The notes below the pieces were generated by a model. The model was given only the letters and a program-made list of their open reading frames with translations. It ran no database searches and was not told the origin of the DNA. Below are positions 11,242 through 23,626 of a stretch of 64,000 bases of DNA, piece by piece. A program made the position numbers and the translations under genes. The stretch spans positions 1 to 64,000 of the forward strand of contig JAKOGH010000777.1 of NCBI GenBank assembly GCA_024811115.1, written 5' to 3'. Source of the DNA: Terana coerulea. Lineage: Eukaryota > Basidiomycota > Agaricomycetes > Polyporales > Phanerochaetaceae. The number at the start of each line of letters is the position of its first letter. The stretch's first letter is position 1.

Positions 11242-13888
11242 ATGGTCTGGACAGTCGCCCTGCTCGCCCTCCTCCCGCTCGCGGCGGCCAAACCGCTCGT
11301 CAGCAAGCGATGGGACGACTTTGAGGTCAAGCACGCGTGGAACGACGTTCCGAAGGGCTGGAAGGCGGCCGGGCCTGCGCCCGCGGACCATGTCATGAAC
11401 ATGCGCATCGCGCTGACGCAGGACAGGTTCGACGACCTCGTCACGGCGCTGTACGAAGTCAGCGACCCCGGCCATGTCAAGTGAGTCAAGATCCTTTCTT
11501 GTCGCACCAAAACGCCATACGTCCCGGCCATGGGTCAAGGGCCACGGGGTGCTGAGCCTCGGCGACTGCATCATGGGCGCATGACACAATTGGTCCTTGC
11601 TCTTCCGAGCTCGTTCGACTTGTTCGTGACCGCGTTCCGGCAGTTCACTCACGGGAGCTTGTGTATGTACCCTCGAACTTTACTGACGCATTGGATTCTA
11701 TAGGTACGGTCAACACCTGTCGAAGGAGGAAGTCGAGTCCTTGGTCGCTCCGCACGCAGACTCCATCGACCTGGTCGATGCGTGGCTTACCGCGCACGGC
11801 GTCCAGCTCTCCAACGCCCAGCGTTTGAATGGCGGCTCCTGGCTGTCTGTCCCGATCACCGTAGACCAAGCGTCCCGCATGATGAACGCTACCTACAGCA
11901 TCTATCAGCACGAGGAGACCGAAGAATACATCGTCCGCACGCTGGCCTACAGCCTGCCCAGCGCGCTGCATCCGCATGTCGGCGTCGTCTCGCCGACGAC
12001 CTACTTCAGCGGCATGCGCACCCTGCGCTCCACGAGCTTCCTGCAGCCGCACATCGCGCCGCTCGACAACGACATCGAGACCGCGCCGAAGCTAGTGGAC
12101 CCGCACAGTCTCGCCACCGTCCCGTCCAGCTGCGCGACCACCATTACCCCTGCCTGCCTGCGCGCGCTGTACAACACGTCGACGTACGTGCCGAAGGCGA
12201 CGAACGTCAACAAGCTCGGCGTCGCGGGCTACCTCGACGAATTTGCAAACAACGCGGATCTTCAGGTATGGCTCCACTTGTTTTCTGCCGCTCACAGGCG
12301 GCCGGCGCTGACGCATTCTCCTCTGCAGACTTTCTTCAAGAAGTTCAGGACTGACGCTGTGGGCGGCACATTCACGACCGTCCAGGTCAACGGGGAGGTA
12401 ATGATCAGACCGACCCCGGCACAGAGGTCTGTCTCAGCGCGCCGCTCACACCCTCGCCATAGTATCTGACACATTGCTGTGCCGATGCAGGCCAACCTCG
12501 ATATCCAATACACCGAGGGCATATCGTTCCCGACCCCAAACATCTACTACAGGTTAGCGTTTCCCAAGCCGTGTGTGTGCCCCCGTCTGACGTCGGGGGA
12601 CAGCACTGGCGGCTCGCCGCCATTCACTCCGGACTCCAACACGCCGACGAACACGAACGAGCCGTATCTCGATTGGCTCAACTTCATCCTCGCGCAGTCC
12701 ACCATCCCGCAGACCTTCACGTAAGCATGCGGTCATCCTCCATGACGTGCGGCCTGTCACGCTGACTGCGCGCCGCGGGCCGCCACAGCACCTCGTACGG
12801 CGATGATGAGCAGTCGGTACGTCGATCTGTTGCGCTGGGATCCCCGCTGTCGCCATAAAGCTGATGCGTGCTCGTCGGTGTGTGTGACAGGTGCCGCTGG
12901 ACTACGCGACGCAGGTGTGCAACCTCTTCGCGCAGCTCGGCGCGCGCGGCAGCAGCATCATGTTCAGCAGCGGCGACGACGGCGTCGGCGCCGGCAACTG
13001 CCTCACCAACGACGGCAAGAACACGAAGCGCTTCCAGCCCAACTTCCCCGCCAGCTGCCCGTTCGTGACCACCGTGAGTCTCGCCCGCCGCCCGCGCGCC
13101 GCACAGGCAGAGCCAAAATAGACGCCCTGACCGAGCCTCCCGCGACAGGTCGGTGCGACGACGAAGATCAGCCCCGAAGTCGCGATTAGCTTCTCGGGAG
13201 GCGGCTTCTCCAACTACTTTGCGCGCCCGAGGTACGCTTCCGCACAGATTTGCAGAAGGCCGCGCTGTCTGACTGACTGATGTGCGTGCTTTGTCAGTTA
13301 CCAGTCCTCCGCGGTGTCCACCTTCTTGACCAAACTGGGCACCACAAACGCCGGGCTGTTCAAGTGAGTGGTGTTTGTGCGACGATGTGGGGTCGTGGCT
13401 GATGTGTGGTCGTGGCGCGCAGCACGACGGGGCGGGCGTACCCCGACGTGGCGGCCCAGGGACAGGGTTTCCAGGTGATCATCGGCGGCCGCACCGCGTC
13501 CGTGGCGGGCACGAGCGCCAGCTCACCGGTGCGTCCATCATTACCGCGTGGTGGCACCTGTGGGCCGCTGTGGTGCTCATCGACGGCGATTAGACGTTCG
13601 CGGGCGTGATCGCCCTGCTGAACGACTTCCGCATCTCGGAGGGCAAGGCCGGGCTCGGCTTCCTGAACCCCGTCCTGTACTCGACTGGCGTGAAGGGCTT
13701 CAACGACATCACCTCGGGCTCGAACCCCGGCTGCGGAACCAATGTGCGCCCGTCTCCCTCTCGTCTTCTCTCTGTGTGCGGGGGCTCATCTAAGCATATG
13801 GCAGGGCTTCACCGCGGGGGCGGGGTGGGACCCGGTCACGGGCCTCGGCACGCCCGACTTTGGCAAGCTGCAGGCCCTGCTCAAATAA
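11242..13888 (+). CDS. Secreted tripeptidyl-peptidase, sedolisin family S53
   Basis: Sedolisins are acid serine-carboxyl peptidases; the fungal tripeptidyl-peptidases are made as secreted proenzymes. The start ([18 protein letters not shown]) is a signal peptide. Residues about 20-190 form the pro-domain ([25 protein letters not shown]). The catalytic domain shows [19 protein letters not shown], which should carry the Glu/Asp of the triad, [12 protein letters not shown] (oxyanion Asp region), [34 protein letters not shown] (nucleophile Ser about 501), and a C-terminal calcium-site region ([30 protein letters not shown]). I place 12 exons, giving about 582 residues. Intron 1 (11481-11703, 223 nt) is unusually long. 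Near 12393 the family segment [11 protein letters not shown] is present but one base out of frame after a GGGG run. Either an intron skips it or one G is missing from the consensus. Confidence 0.92.
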
Positions 13889-16800
13889 GGCCGATCGACT
13901 GCATCGGCCGCGGCGCGGCCGTGCGGGGGCTCTGCTTGTGCGGCGCGGCGCGGCGGGGGCCTGTGTCGTGGGGGTTGTGTGCGCCCGCTTGTGCGCGCGT
14001 CATCAGCCGCACACAGGTTCCCACAACGCACATCAGGTCGATCATCGCGCGGGGCCTTCTGGGGTGCACTATCTCTGTCGGGCTGCGTGTATCCGTACTA
14101 TCAAGAAAGAAAGAAAAGAATTTTTTTGTTACTTCCTGCTCGACGCGCGGCCCTCAAGCACACACACGCGTGGCGGCGGGGCATCCGAAGACGTAGGTTG
14201 TGCGGTGGAACTGGTGGAGCGTCGTTGCGTTCTGCAAGCACGCAGAATGGGGATATCGCCCTTCCACATTCATATATCACCAAAAAGCAATCCATCAACA
14301 GACTAAGCCGACAGATGCATAGACTATTCGGGCGGCTGTTGCGGCCGCCACAAAGGACACAGCATCGGGCATGAAATGTGCATGCACCGCTGGCCGAAGA
14401 GCCCTCGCCCATCTGTTACTCACAGCGCTTGCCGAACCTCACGCAGCCCGGCACGAGCGCCCGTAACGCAGGATGTCGCATTGAACGGCAGCAGAAGTAT
14501 CACGGACGGAATCGAACGGTCATATGTGCTGTACATACAAGCTTCGCACCTGAGATGTGCGGCACCCCGTGCGCTGCCACGCCGCGGCGACTTCTCTGTT
14601 CATTGTCGCGACATGAGGCGGCGCGCGACGATGGCCAGCCCGACCCTGAGAGCCCCCGCGCGTTCGCATCTCATAACGCCGCGGCCGCCAGCCTAATCGA
14701 GGCCGTGAGCCGCACAAGCCGCGGGCAGGCTTACCGACGCAACTTACGAGACTGTATCCAGGCTGTATTACACTGTATATTGGGTACATTGCAAGAGCGC
14801 AATACGGCCGCTGCGCGAACCTTGGCGCGGTCCAACGCTGGGCCCGGTGACGCCATGGCAGAAAACCTTGAGGAAACGCAAACGTCGCATGGCTCGCGCG
14901 AAGCCGCCGGGGAAGGGGTGGGGACGCTTCCAGCGCCGGGGCAGGCGGGAGGGTGGCCGGCGTCCAGCGTACGCTTGTGTGCAGGGCTGCGGTTCTGCGC
15001 GCGCGGGCGAAGCGGGGAGCGGGGAGCGAGGGCAGGCCAGGTTGTGCGACGGGGCGTCTCCCGCACGCCCGCCAGCACGGGGATGTATCTGTCAGCGGAC
15101 GCAGACCCTGGATCGCCAGCTCTGGCCGGCCTCGCGCGCGCGCACATCTGCACTCCCGCACATCCTCGAAGCTGGGGGCCGGGTCGCGGATCCTCGCGGC
15201 CGCCTCTACAGTGCATGCGCGACAAAACGTCGGGAGTTTCCTTGCTGCCTCGCGACGTGCGTGTGCCGTAACGCGAGGAAGGACGGCATACACAGTACAG
15301 TAAGCAGCACGCTCGCTCACGCACACCTCAATCAAATGATTGGGTATTCTGGCGGCGGCGCGGCATGTGTGCGGTGCTGCAGACGCGGCGACGTCTTCGC
15401 CGCCGGGTGTCGTGACGGTATCCCAATGGCGATGGGCTTCATGGGCATCTACAGGCTTCCCAGAATGGCCGGTATGTTACCGGTTGGGAGGCCTCTCGGC
15501 GAGTAAAAATCACATGAGGACCCGGGGGGCTTTTGTGCAGCAGACAATCATCAGTATCTGCCGATTGAGCGATGGGCCATGGGCACTTCACCTGGATGCA
15601 TGCGCCATCGCTCCCACAAGAACCGCGGTCGGAGGCGTGGACGGAGTTTATGGGTTGCCTGACGCTGGCGCGAAGCGTTATGCCGGCACCTTCAGCCGCT
15701 GTATACCGTCTACATGTGCATCTTCTGTAAAACAATGATAGGGTCGATTCATAAGCTTCATCACCAGGAGAAACCTACCAATGGACCATAATGAAGACAT
15801 CGAACGCTATGCTCAATAGGTGCCCTGGAACGATGGTCCCCGAGGTTCGGGAGGGCCATCGTCGCGCACGAATGAGGACAAGTCGGACAGGTCCCGCCTC
15901 CTGAGGGAGAACAAGGGTCTGATGTTCAGGCGTGAGATGCTGGAGAAAGCCACTTGCGCCGCCGACCCTGCAAGCCCATTGTTCGACGGCGCCCGGGCAG
16001 CCATTATGGGTATCTCAGCGTCATGAGCAGGGCAACGTTGGCACCGGTAGGGTGCTTTCTTTTCTCAATGTCTGCTTCGTGGAAGTCGCCACGGTCGGTC
16101 GAACAACGGTTGTGCATCCCTAGAGATTTGGAAAAGCTGATCAATCATGTTGGATCAGGTGGCTGAGACAAGAGACACCCGCCGTGAGAGATATTTGTAG
16201 ACTCATATAACACCATATAGCATATCACCGTCGCCAGAGCACGTCTACAGGGCATAGTCGTCGCAGGTCCAGCGGTCTTCAGATTGCAAAGCGTATGCTG
16301 GCATGAAGGACAAAAGTGAATGTAGGCTGAGGGACGATGTTGAGTCGTGAAGTAATCGCGCTTAATCTCCAAGTTAGTAAAGCTGCCGCTACTCATAGTA
16401 TGTTACCTGTGAGCGGGAGATACCCACCGATTGCTTTGGAGAGGTCATGTAATGCTATAGATTGGCTTCTTGATGCTGAATCTAAGCGGACAGATGAACG
16501 AAGTGCATTCAATTGAGGTTATATTAGCTCCTTACACCGTTGTGAGAGATATGGGTGCGTACTGCGTTGTAGGAGCCGACATGCCCCCGAGAACCAGTCC
16601 CAATGAGTTCCTCAAACCAAGTGAGAATAATGCACCGCAGAACGTTGGTGCGCCTAGGTGTGGTCGTACTGAGGGGCTCCATGATATTTTGCCTGAGGGC
16701 TGGTCTTCGGCGATTATACTCTCATTGGCCGGTTCCTGTTGCAGGATCAACAGTGCCGGATTGATAGATGGCTGAGGAGAGTGGCAACGCCATCCTCTTC

Positions 16801-18755
16801 GACGATGCCGCGCGCACAGGCCGGCGCGGTGCGCCTTGATTTGCGCTGGGGGCCCTTCATTCATATGGCTGACTGTGGCAGAACAGGACGGCGGCGCCTA
16901 GCAGCGGTTGCCAATCGGCGTCCTGTCGAGATGTGGGAGTGCAGAAAACGCTGGCGCAAACCCCGGCGGACGAAGGGGTTCTGTGCAATGCCCCACCCGC
17001 GCGCTCGCTGCGTCCCGCACCCAGCTCGACGGTAAATTCCAGGGAAGGCGGCGCCGGGCATCTGCAGGCAGCAGTGAGTCATCCTCCAGGGTGCATGCAC
17101 GCGCGGGTTGGGAACGCTCTCACCGTGACGTACGGACGGGAGGGGAAGGGCAGGTCCAGTAGCCAAGCATGGCCGTTTTAGGAAGGCACGCGTGACGCGT
17201 GAATGTGCGGAGGATGTACTCGGCTGCCGGGCTGCCCAGCGCGCGCCATATTCGAGGCCGTCGTCCGTGCGCGCGGGCTGCGCGAGACCCCCCGCGCACG
17301 GGGGCCGACGCGAGCCCGGCGTGCGCGCGCTGGGTATTCGCGGCGGGCGTGCGCGGGGCGGGACCGCCGGGCGGCGGGGCGTGCCCTGCGAAGCCGCGAG
17401 CCGCCTCCTGCTCCGGCAGCCGTGGGGGCAGTGCCGTGCGCAGGGCTGGCGCAAATTCCGCCGATTCACGGGCTGGAATCAGATCCCGCCCATGGCGAGG
17501 CCGCCTGCGTGGGTCATCTGCTTGATGTGCGCGGGCTCACTGCCCTCCGTCGTGAGCGAGACGGGCCGCCTGCATCAGCAACAGGCGTGCAAAGCACTGG
17601 CTCTGCGGTGCCCCGTATGCTCCATCATTCCCTCGTTATCGACGGCAGCTCACGCTTATCCGCTGCCTCCTGTGCCTGTGAGCTCGCGCCATCAAGGGCA
17701 CGGCGACAGCACACACAAACCGCCTCTCCGACAGCGCCCACCGGCCGCCTCGCCCTCATCAGCAACAGCCCTGGCGCTGCGGGGACGGGTGGGCTTGCGC
17801 GAGCCTCTTTCTGCGCGGCGCGGGGACAGGCTCAAGGTAAACTCTGAGGGGCGCACCGTGCCTGCCAAACACAAAACGGCACGGTCAGTATGTTGCGCGG
17901 CTCGGAAAGGCACCAAAGAAAAAACAAGACAGGCCCTGGCAGGGCTTGAACATCCGACTTACGTCTTGGCAAGCTTGTGCGCTCCCCGCCCAGCCGGTCT
18001 GGCTGCCACTTCGGGCGCTGCCGGCCCCTATTGACGCCGGACGCTGGTGCTCCTGGCTGCCGCGAATATATTACTTACGTGTGTGTACGACGTACATATG
18101 GGCTCTTGCCTGGTCTGCGGAGGCGCAGATCCCAAACACTGTGTGCACACAGATCTGGGGTCGTCGTCGAGCGTGAAATGGCAGTGCTCAGCCATCACCA
18201 CTACGGACGCCACATCAATTCGTCGGTGATTTGGAAGCCAAGGCTTGCACCCATGCACAGCTGCCAGGCTGAACGAAGAACGGCGAGGGTTGTGCGTATC
18301 GTAGATGACAATGCGTTAAACTCATTAAGCATTGTGGCATCGACGTCGGCCCTTCTGGGCGTACGTGGAGATTCAGGGGAGATGGCCTACTTCGACATGA
18401 ACGGGGTTAATTCCGCACGATGCCGCCAGGTACGGTGCCAACGGGCTCGTGGTAGCGTCCGAAAACGAAAGAGTCCGTAGGGATTGCATGAGGTCCGTGT
18501 CACAGAAGAACATCTACACACAGGAATGCAGGATCGTCTACAAATGTAGACTCGTTTACTCGCAGGCAACCACGAGGACTGGGCCCGTCCAGCAGCAATT
18601 TGTCCTATTCCGCCCCCGATTGCCCACGACGCAGAACAAGCCAGCGAGACCGTCTCCGCGCAGCAGTATATTTTACGTGTACGCCCATATGCAGCAGACG
18701 TCCTGCGCAGGTGAGTCAGCATGTCGCGCGCAGTGCTCGGACTGCACTCACCCAA
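13889..18755. other. GC-rich 4.9 kb region without a convincing gene
   Basis: Several long open frames overlap on both strands (for example 14378-15271 plus and 14520-15335 minus, 17192-18034 plus). They are Arg/Ala/Gly/Pro-rich, show no domain and look like a product of high GC content. Small patches such as 15820-16026 or 16470-16775 read slightly more protein-like but lack a plausible splice structure. I cannot support a gene. The region may hold decayed repeats, long non-coding transcripts or lineage-specific genes. Confidence 0.4.
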
Positions 18756-19475
18756 TCACTTGTACGCCAGGAAGTACGCCGAGAGTGCTGGTAGATCATT
18801 CGTGCCAGCATCAGTGTAACCTTGTCTACGTGATCCGTTAAATTTGAGCACGATGACCGGCCCACACCATGCTTTCTCCGCGGCGCCAGAGGTGATGCGG
18901 TAGATGGCTCGATTTATCGGCGAGCCTCTCTGGAGCGCCACCGGGCAGTACCATATGTGCAGTGGGAACCGCAGCGCCTCGCCGTTCAGCCCCTGCGTCA
19001 GGATAATCGTGTTCGGCATACTCTCCGTGAAGAATTGCTGCACGAGCGGGAATGGGCAGATGCCCTGCGACAGCGTCCCCTGAGGACGACACTGCACCGA
19101 GATGGTCTTCGAGCGTTCTGCAAAAGGACGAGTTCACATGAGTGACGTGCACTTGGATAAATGTGAGAAACATACCTTCTTCTGGTGTAAAGAGCAGCGC
19201 AGATACGGTGATCAACTCTTGTTGGACGGGTGCCGGCGTGGCTATCATATTGTATGACTGCTGATTAGCTGCCGCCGAGATTGGGACACATTCACGCTTG
19301 TGGCGGGGCCAGTCCTATGACGAAACATAAGCACAGCTTCGGGCGAGAGTTCGCGACGCACGCTCTGCAGGTGGTCCGGGGAGCAGTACCAGGCATTTTG
19401 GCATCGGCTGCACCACATCGTCGTGGGCATGCAGCACAGCGTGCATGGGTGGCTAATCAGCTGGTTGGGATTCAT
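18756..19475 (-). CDS. MYND-type zinc-finger protein
   Basis: Three exons (19475-19362, 19314-19176, 19117-18756) give 204 residues with every phase consistent. Near the N terminus the first exon encodes CTLCCMPTTMWCSRCQNAWYC and the second completes the finger with DWPRHKREC. This supplies the Cys/His zinc ligands of a MYND domain, a protein-interaction finger. The remaining region (QCRPQGTLSQGICPFPLVQQ, then FFTESMPNTIILTQGLNGEA) is a folded-looking C-terminal part that I recognise only as a pattern seen in basidiomycete MYND proteins of unknown role. There is no signal peptide or membrane segment. Its partner and pathway cannot be told from sequence. Confidence 0.85.
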
Positions 19476-20481
19476 GGCGGCCTCCGCGGAATTGAGCTGG
19501 AGGGAGTGCGTGCGTGAGTGCAGCAAGGGTGCGGCCAGGTCTGGCCTTTAAATGGCGGTGGCGAGGGACAGCCACACGGGACGTGAAGAATTCATCATTG
19601 CGTTTGAATTTCCCGGTGTGAAGGGTGGTCGAGGGCACGAGTCAAATGGCAGACGTGATCGAAAGCGACAATGGAGCGACGGACGTAAGCCCCAGGCACA
19701 GCTACGGGTAGGTCCTGCGCTGATGAAGTTTGTCGAAATTGGTCGCTTGTCAGGGTCCACTGAAGGGAAAGACACACAGTCGGAGCCTGTGGCCTATGGG
19801 AGCCCATCAAGTCGTTGACTTGCGCGCCCGATGGAAACGCTGCTGTGGCCCCATGAAGGCCTTCTGGGTAACCGGCGAGTTACGAGGAGATCGAAGGCCG
19901 GAGAGAATCGCACCATGCGGTGATCAAGGGTCCCCAGGTCACCTAACGCTTCGGCGTACTGCTGCCTACAGAGTTAAGTGAGCCAACGATTAACACTCGG
20001 GCTGGCGGCCCCGGAACTCGGCCTTGCAGGCCACACCGTCGTCAGCATTGTCGTCAGCATCGCCAAGCGAGATCTCATTTGAATCGCGCATTCGCTCACC
20101 GCTTTGCACGGAGTTGACTCTGGGACGGTCGTGGGGGCGGCGAATAACCGTAAGCTTCAGGCAAGGCGCCGCGGGGTGCAGGGGCGAGCAGGCCTGAGCT
20201 ACGGTGATGTAAGACAAACACGTAAAACGCCAGAGGGGTTACTAAAGTTAAGTATATTTAGACGATTCCGTCGACATTACATCGTCTGTTTGGTCGCCTG
20301 CAGGGCTGCAACGAAACGGTGGAACTGGCGGAGACAAAGACGGAGATTTGCAAGTCTGGTTTCTCGGCGCCAGGTGAAGAAGATATGATGCCATCACGGC
20401 AAAGACCTAGCGCGCGCTAGGTCCTCGCTCGCGCACCTGTTCACGACTTGAACGCTGCGTACCACAACCTCCGAGGCCAAC
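19476..20481. other. Intergenic region between divergent genes
   Basis: About 1 kb between the MYND gene (minus) and the RBM8A gene (plus). No motif-bearing open frame was found. It should hold both promoters. Confidence 0.5.
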
Positions 20482-21230
20482 ATGTCCGACGATGAGATGA
20501 ACATTGATGAAGGTATGCAACATGGTTCATGCATCTACTAGGATACTGACCCAGTCCCCTTCAGCCACGAACGGCGGCGTGGTCAGACGGAAAGGGCGAG
20601 GATTCCAAAGCTCTGCAGGTGATTAATTCGTTTGTCTCTACAGAGCATGATCCGTGACGTATCCTCTCACAGGTGGAAACGAGAGCGGTGTAGCGTCGCA
20701 ACAAACATTCGACAGAGTCGAGTCCTCGTCCGGCTCGGAGACCAGGGCGGCGCGCTGTAAGCACAGCACCCCAGGTGTCTCCACGCAACGCTGACGGATC
20801 GTCTCGTCCGCGGCCAATTATCGCAGCTGTCGAGGGGTGGATAGTTCTCGTTACTGGGGTTCACGAAGAGGCGACGGAGGAGGATGTGCAGGACAAGTTT
20901 GCCGAGTTTGGGGAGATCAAAAATCTGCACATGAACCTGGACCGCCGGACAGGCTACGTAAAGGTGTGCACCCGTCCTTCGTCTCCGACGTGCGCTGCGC
21001 ACGGCTGAACATGTCCGTCTTGATCCTAGGGCTACGCGCTCGTCGAATACGAAACGATGGCGGAGGCGCAAGCCGCCATAGACGGGGCGTCTGGAAGCGC
21101 TTTGTTGGAGCAGTCACTGCAGTGTGACTACGCCTTCGTGCGACCGCCGCCCGCTGGACCCAAGAAAGGCCGTGGAGGACGAGAAGGCCGTGGAAGAAGT
21201 GCCAGTCCCTCACGCCGACGAAACGATTGA
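20482..21230 (+). CDS. RBM8A: RNA-binding protein Y14/RBM8A, exon junction complex
   Basis: Y14 pairs with Mago in the exon junction complex deposited on spliced mRNA. Five exons (20482-20512, 20565-20618, 20673-20756, 20827-20963, 21030-21230) give 168 residues. The N-terminal part carries RRKGRGFQ, which matches the conserved KRKGRGF of the family. The RRM starts at [20 protein letters not shown] and includes [20 protein letters not shown] and [20 protein letters not shown]. The tail is RG/RS-rich ([22 protein letters not shown]). Skipping 20757-20826 restores the family junction ARSVEGW. Reading through would give a much poorer match. A strongly intron-dependent genome, as seen here, is expected to keep this complex. 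Confidence 0.95.
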
Positions 21231-21506
21231 TCTGCCGCATGACCCCTTGTCTGTACATCATATCTTGCTCTCTTTTCGTTGTGCTTGTACAAAAAAATCT
21301 GCCGTGACGTTCCGTAGAGCCTTTGAACGCTCAGGCGTGGACAGAAGCTAAAGCAGACCCATAAAAGCGACGAAAGGAGCATTGCACGCATACTGATATT
21401 GGCGTGGCCAATGATGTTGAGTTTGTTCCCACGCTCCCGTGCTCTAGCGTGAGCGGCGTCGCCGTTTCTCGCGTTCGTTTGGAACCACCACCTCACCACG
21501 GGCACC

Positions 21507-22501
21507 ATGGTCAAAGGTAGAAACGGGCACGTCTCCGAGGAAGAGATAGTCGAGGATGTGCCTCAAGCTAGCGGCGACGAATCTGGAGATGAGGAGGAGT
21601 ACGAGATTGAGGTCATCCTCGACGCGAAAGCAGGCACATTCGAGGACGTACGGCGCCCTCTATTCCTTCCAGCGCAAACGTTACGGACTCACGCTCTCCG
21701 CGCTTGTAGGGAAAGCTCGGCTATCTGGTGAAGTGGAAGGGTTACGATTCCACCCATAACAGTTGGGTCACTGAGGAGGACGCGGGGTACGTGACCAGGA
21801 TCTACACGTTCCACCGCCCGTTTGACGCGTTTCTGTTGCCGTACAGTAACGCTCAGGACCTGATCACAAAATACTGGCAGACGCACGGGAGCAAGAAGCA
21901 ATCCAACAAGAAGGCTGCGCCGCGCAAGTCCATTGAGCCCAAGTCGGCCAGCGTGACCTCCAGCAAGAAGCGCAAGACGCCCGAGGAAGAGGAGGACGAG
22001 GAGGTGGTGTCTGCTCCGGCCCCGCCTGCCAAGAAACGCGGCCGGCTCCCGAAGCAGAAGCCTGCCGCCGAGAGCGACGAGGAGCCCAGTGTCTCCGTCA
22101 AGGCGCCCCCAAAAGAGGCAAGAAGAGCAGGGGCTCTGACGCGATGGATGAGGACCTTCCGGAGGAGTTCGGGAGCATGAAGAAGTGGGCCGAGACCCCG
22201 TCTTGGGAGCACCTCGTCGACCACATTGATACCGTTGAGAAGACCGACGACGGAAACCTCTATGTCTATTTCCAACTGTAAGTCAAATGATATCTGAACT
22301 AGGACGTGTCTTTGACGAGAGAGCAGCGGCTCGAAGCAGGGAAGCAAGATGTGCCGTGAGCCAACGGAAATTTGCAGGCAGAAGCTGCCGAACATGGTAT
22401 GTCCACATGACTCTACCAGGGATTGTTCTAACGGCGTACATATCAATCAGCTGTTCGACTTCTACGAGCACAACCTGCGCTGGAGGCCGTTTGATGGTTG
22501 A
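21507..22501 (+). CDS. HP1-like protein: chromodomain plus chromo shadow domain
   Basis: HP1/Swi6-type proteins read H3K9 methylation through the chromodomain and dimerise through the chromo shadow domain. The exons are 21507-21647, 21710-21786, 21847-22277, 22324-22396 and 22451-22501. The chromodomain spans about residues 30-90 (EYEIEVILDAKAG, GKLGYLVKWKGYDSTHNSWV, TKYWQTHG). A basic, acidic-patched linker with NLS-like KKRK and KKRGR follows. The shadow domain is about 190-257 (MKKWAETPSWEHLVDHIDTV, NLYVYFQL, LFDFYEHNLRWRPFDG). Near 22108 the frame must shift by one base in a CCCCC-AAAA run to join the linker to SRGSDAMDEDLPEEFG. With one base added the total is 258 codons and every phase agrees. 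Confidence 0.9.
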
Positions 22502-23626
22502 GTTTCTGGGCGGTGTCCACCTTGGAACGGCTGTGAGGAATTGCTGGTGCCGGTGCCAAATCGCGCTCTCGTGCTGAGTTCATACTATGCGTTTTGTATT
22601 TCTTGTCGAATGATATATTATAGCGTGCTGTCTACCCGTTCAATTATCTCCGAGGTGCCCTGCCGCCTTCATACGGCATTTCCATTTCTTTGTAGCTACG
22701 ATGAAAACCCGTCAAGTTTCATCTCCGCCGCAGGTGCATTTTTTTCGAGGTGCCCTCATGTTTGTGGGAACGAGGACTGAGCACACGTCTCCCGATATTG
22801 AATATCGAGAATTCGAGTCCCGGCGGCCTCTCGTGAGTCCTAAGCAGTCTGCCCAGATCCCGCGAACTGCACCGCGCCGTTAATTGCACCGCTGGTGCCC
22901 TGGTGCCTTGTTCAGTTCTGCTGTGGCAGTCCAAGGCTTCCGAGGCCGCACCTCGGCCCAAAGCCGCCACTACGCAAGGCTGTCGATCAATGGCCTTCTC
23001 GGTTTCGAGTTCTCTCGCCAGCGGGTGTGCGCTGTGCAGGGTAGCCCGGAACTCACATGTCAACATGTCACCCCTTAGTCCAACAATCACCGGTAACGGC
23101 GTACCTGGACGCCATCTTGACACCATCCCCAGAGATCGGCCGCCCACCGCAGTGAACGCGGGCGAGAGCGAAGGCTTAGCCCGGAGGTTTCTCTTCCGGC
23201 AGCATCCCGACAGACATACTCGCTTCACGATCGATACATTCTGAAGAGAAAGAAGTAACCGTGAATGTAATGTATATTCGGCATAACCAAAAGTAGTTCA
23301 GTAACGAAGATATCGGGGCTCAGGAAATGCACGAGGAGAAAGCATAGTTCATAAGGTACGAACGTTCGAGCCATGAAGACGAATATTCATCCTGAGGATT
23401 GCAGACAAACGCAATTCAAGACGTTGAACCAAGCAAATCTGATACTGTAGTGGCGCAGGTTTGCAGCAGAAATCACCTATCGTATGTACGGAAAGCGAAG
23501 CCATACATCATCAGCCATCATTGCAGCCTGACGACGCAAGCAGGAACACTCACGTTAATTTAGAGAAATGCAGTTCACAGCATATGCGACTTCAAAACAA
23601 TCCACCATAAAGATAGATAGCCGGCC
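22502..23626. other. Intergenic region between convergent genes
   Basis: About 1.1 kb between the HP1-like gene (plus) and the membrane-anchored protein gene (minus), so both 3' ends face in. An open frame of 169 codons on the minus strand at 22719-23228 has no motif and no context, and I do not call it a gene. Confidence 0.45.

Noticed and set aside
14378..15335. Open frames of 297 (plus) and 271 (minus) codons
   Set aside because: They are near-complete antisense overlaps of each other with biased composition and no domain or splice context.
17192..18034. 280-codon plus-strand open frame
   Set aside because: GC-rich, Arg/Ala/Pro-rich, and overlapped by other frames of similar length. No motif.
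22719..23228. 169-codon minus-strand frame
   Set aside because: No motif, no supported start context, and it lies in the 3' region of two convergent genes.
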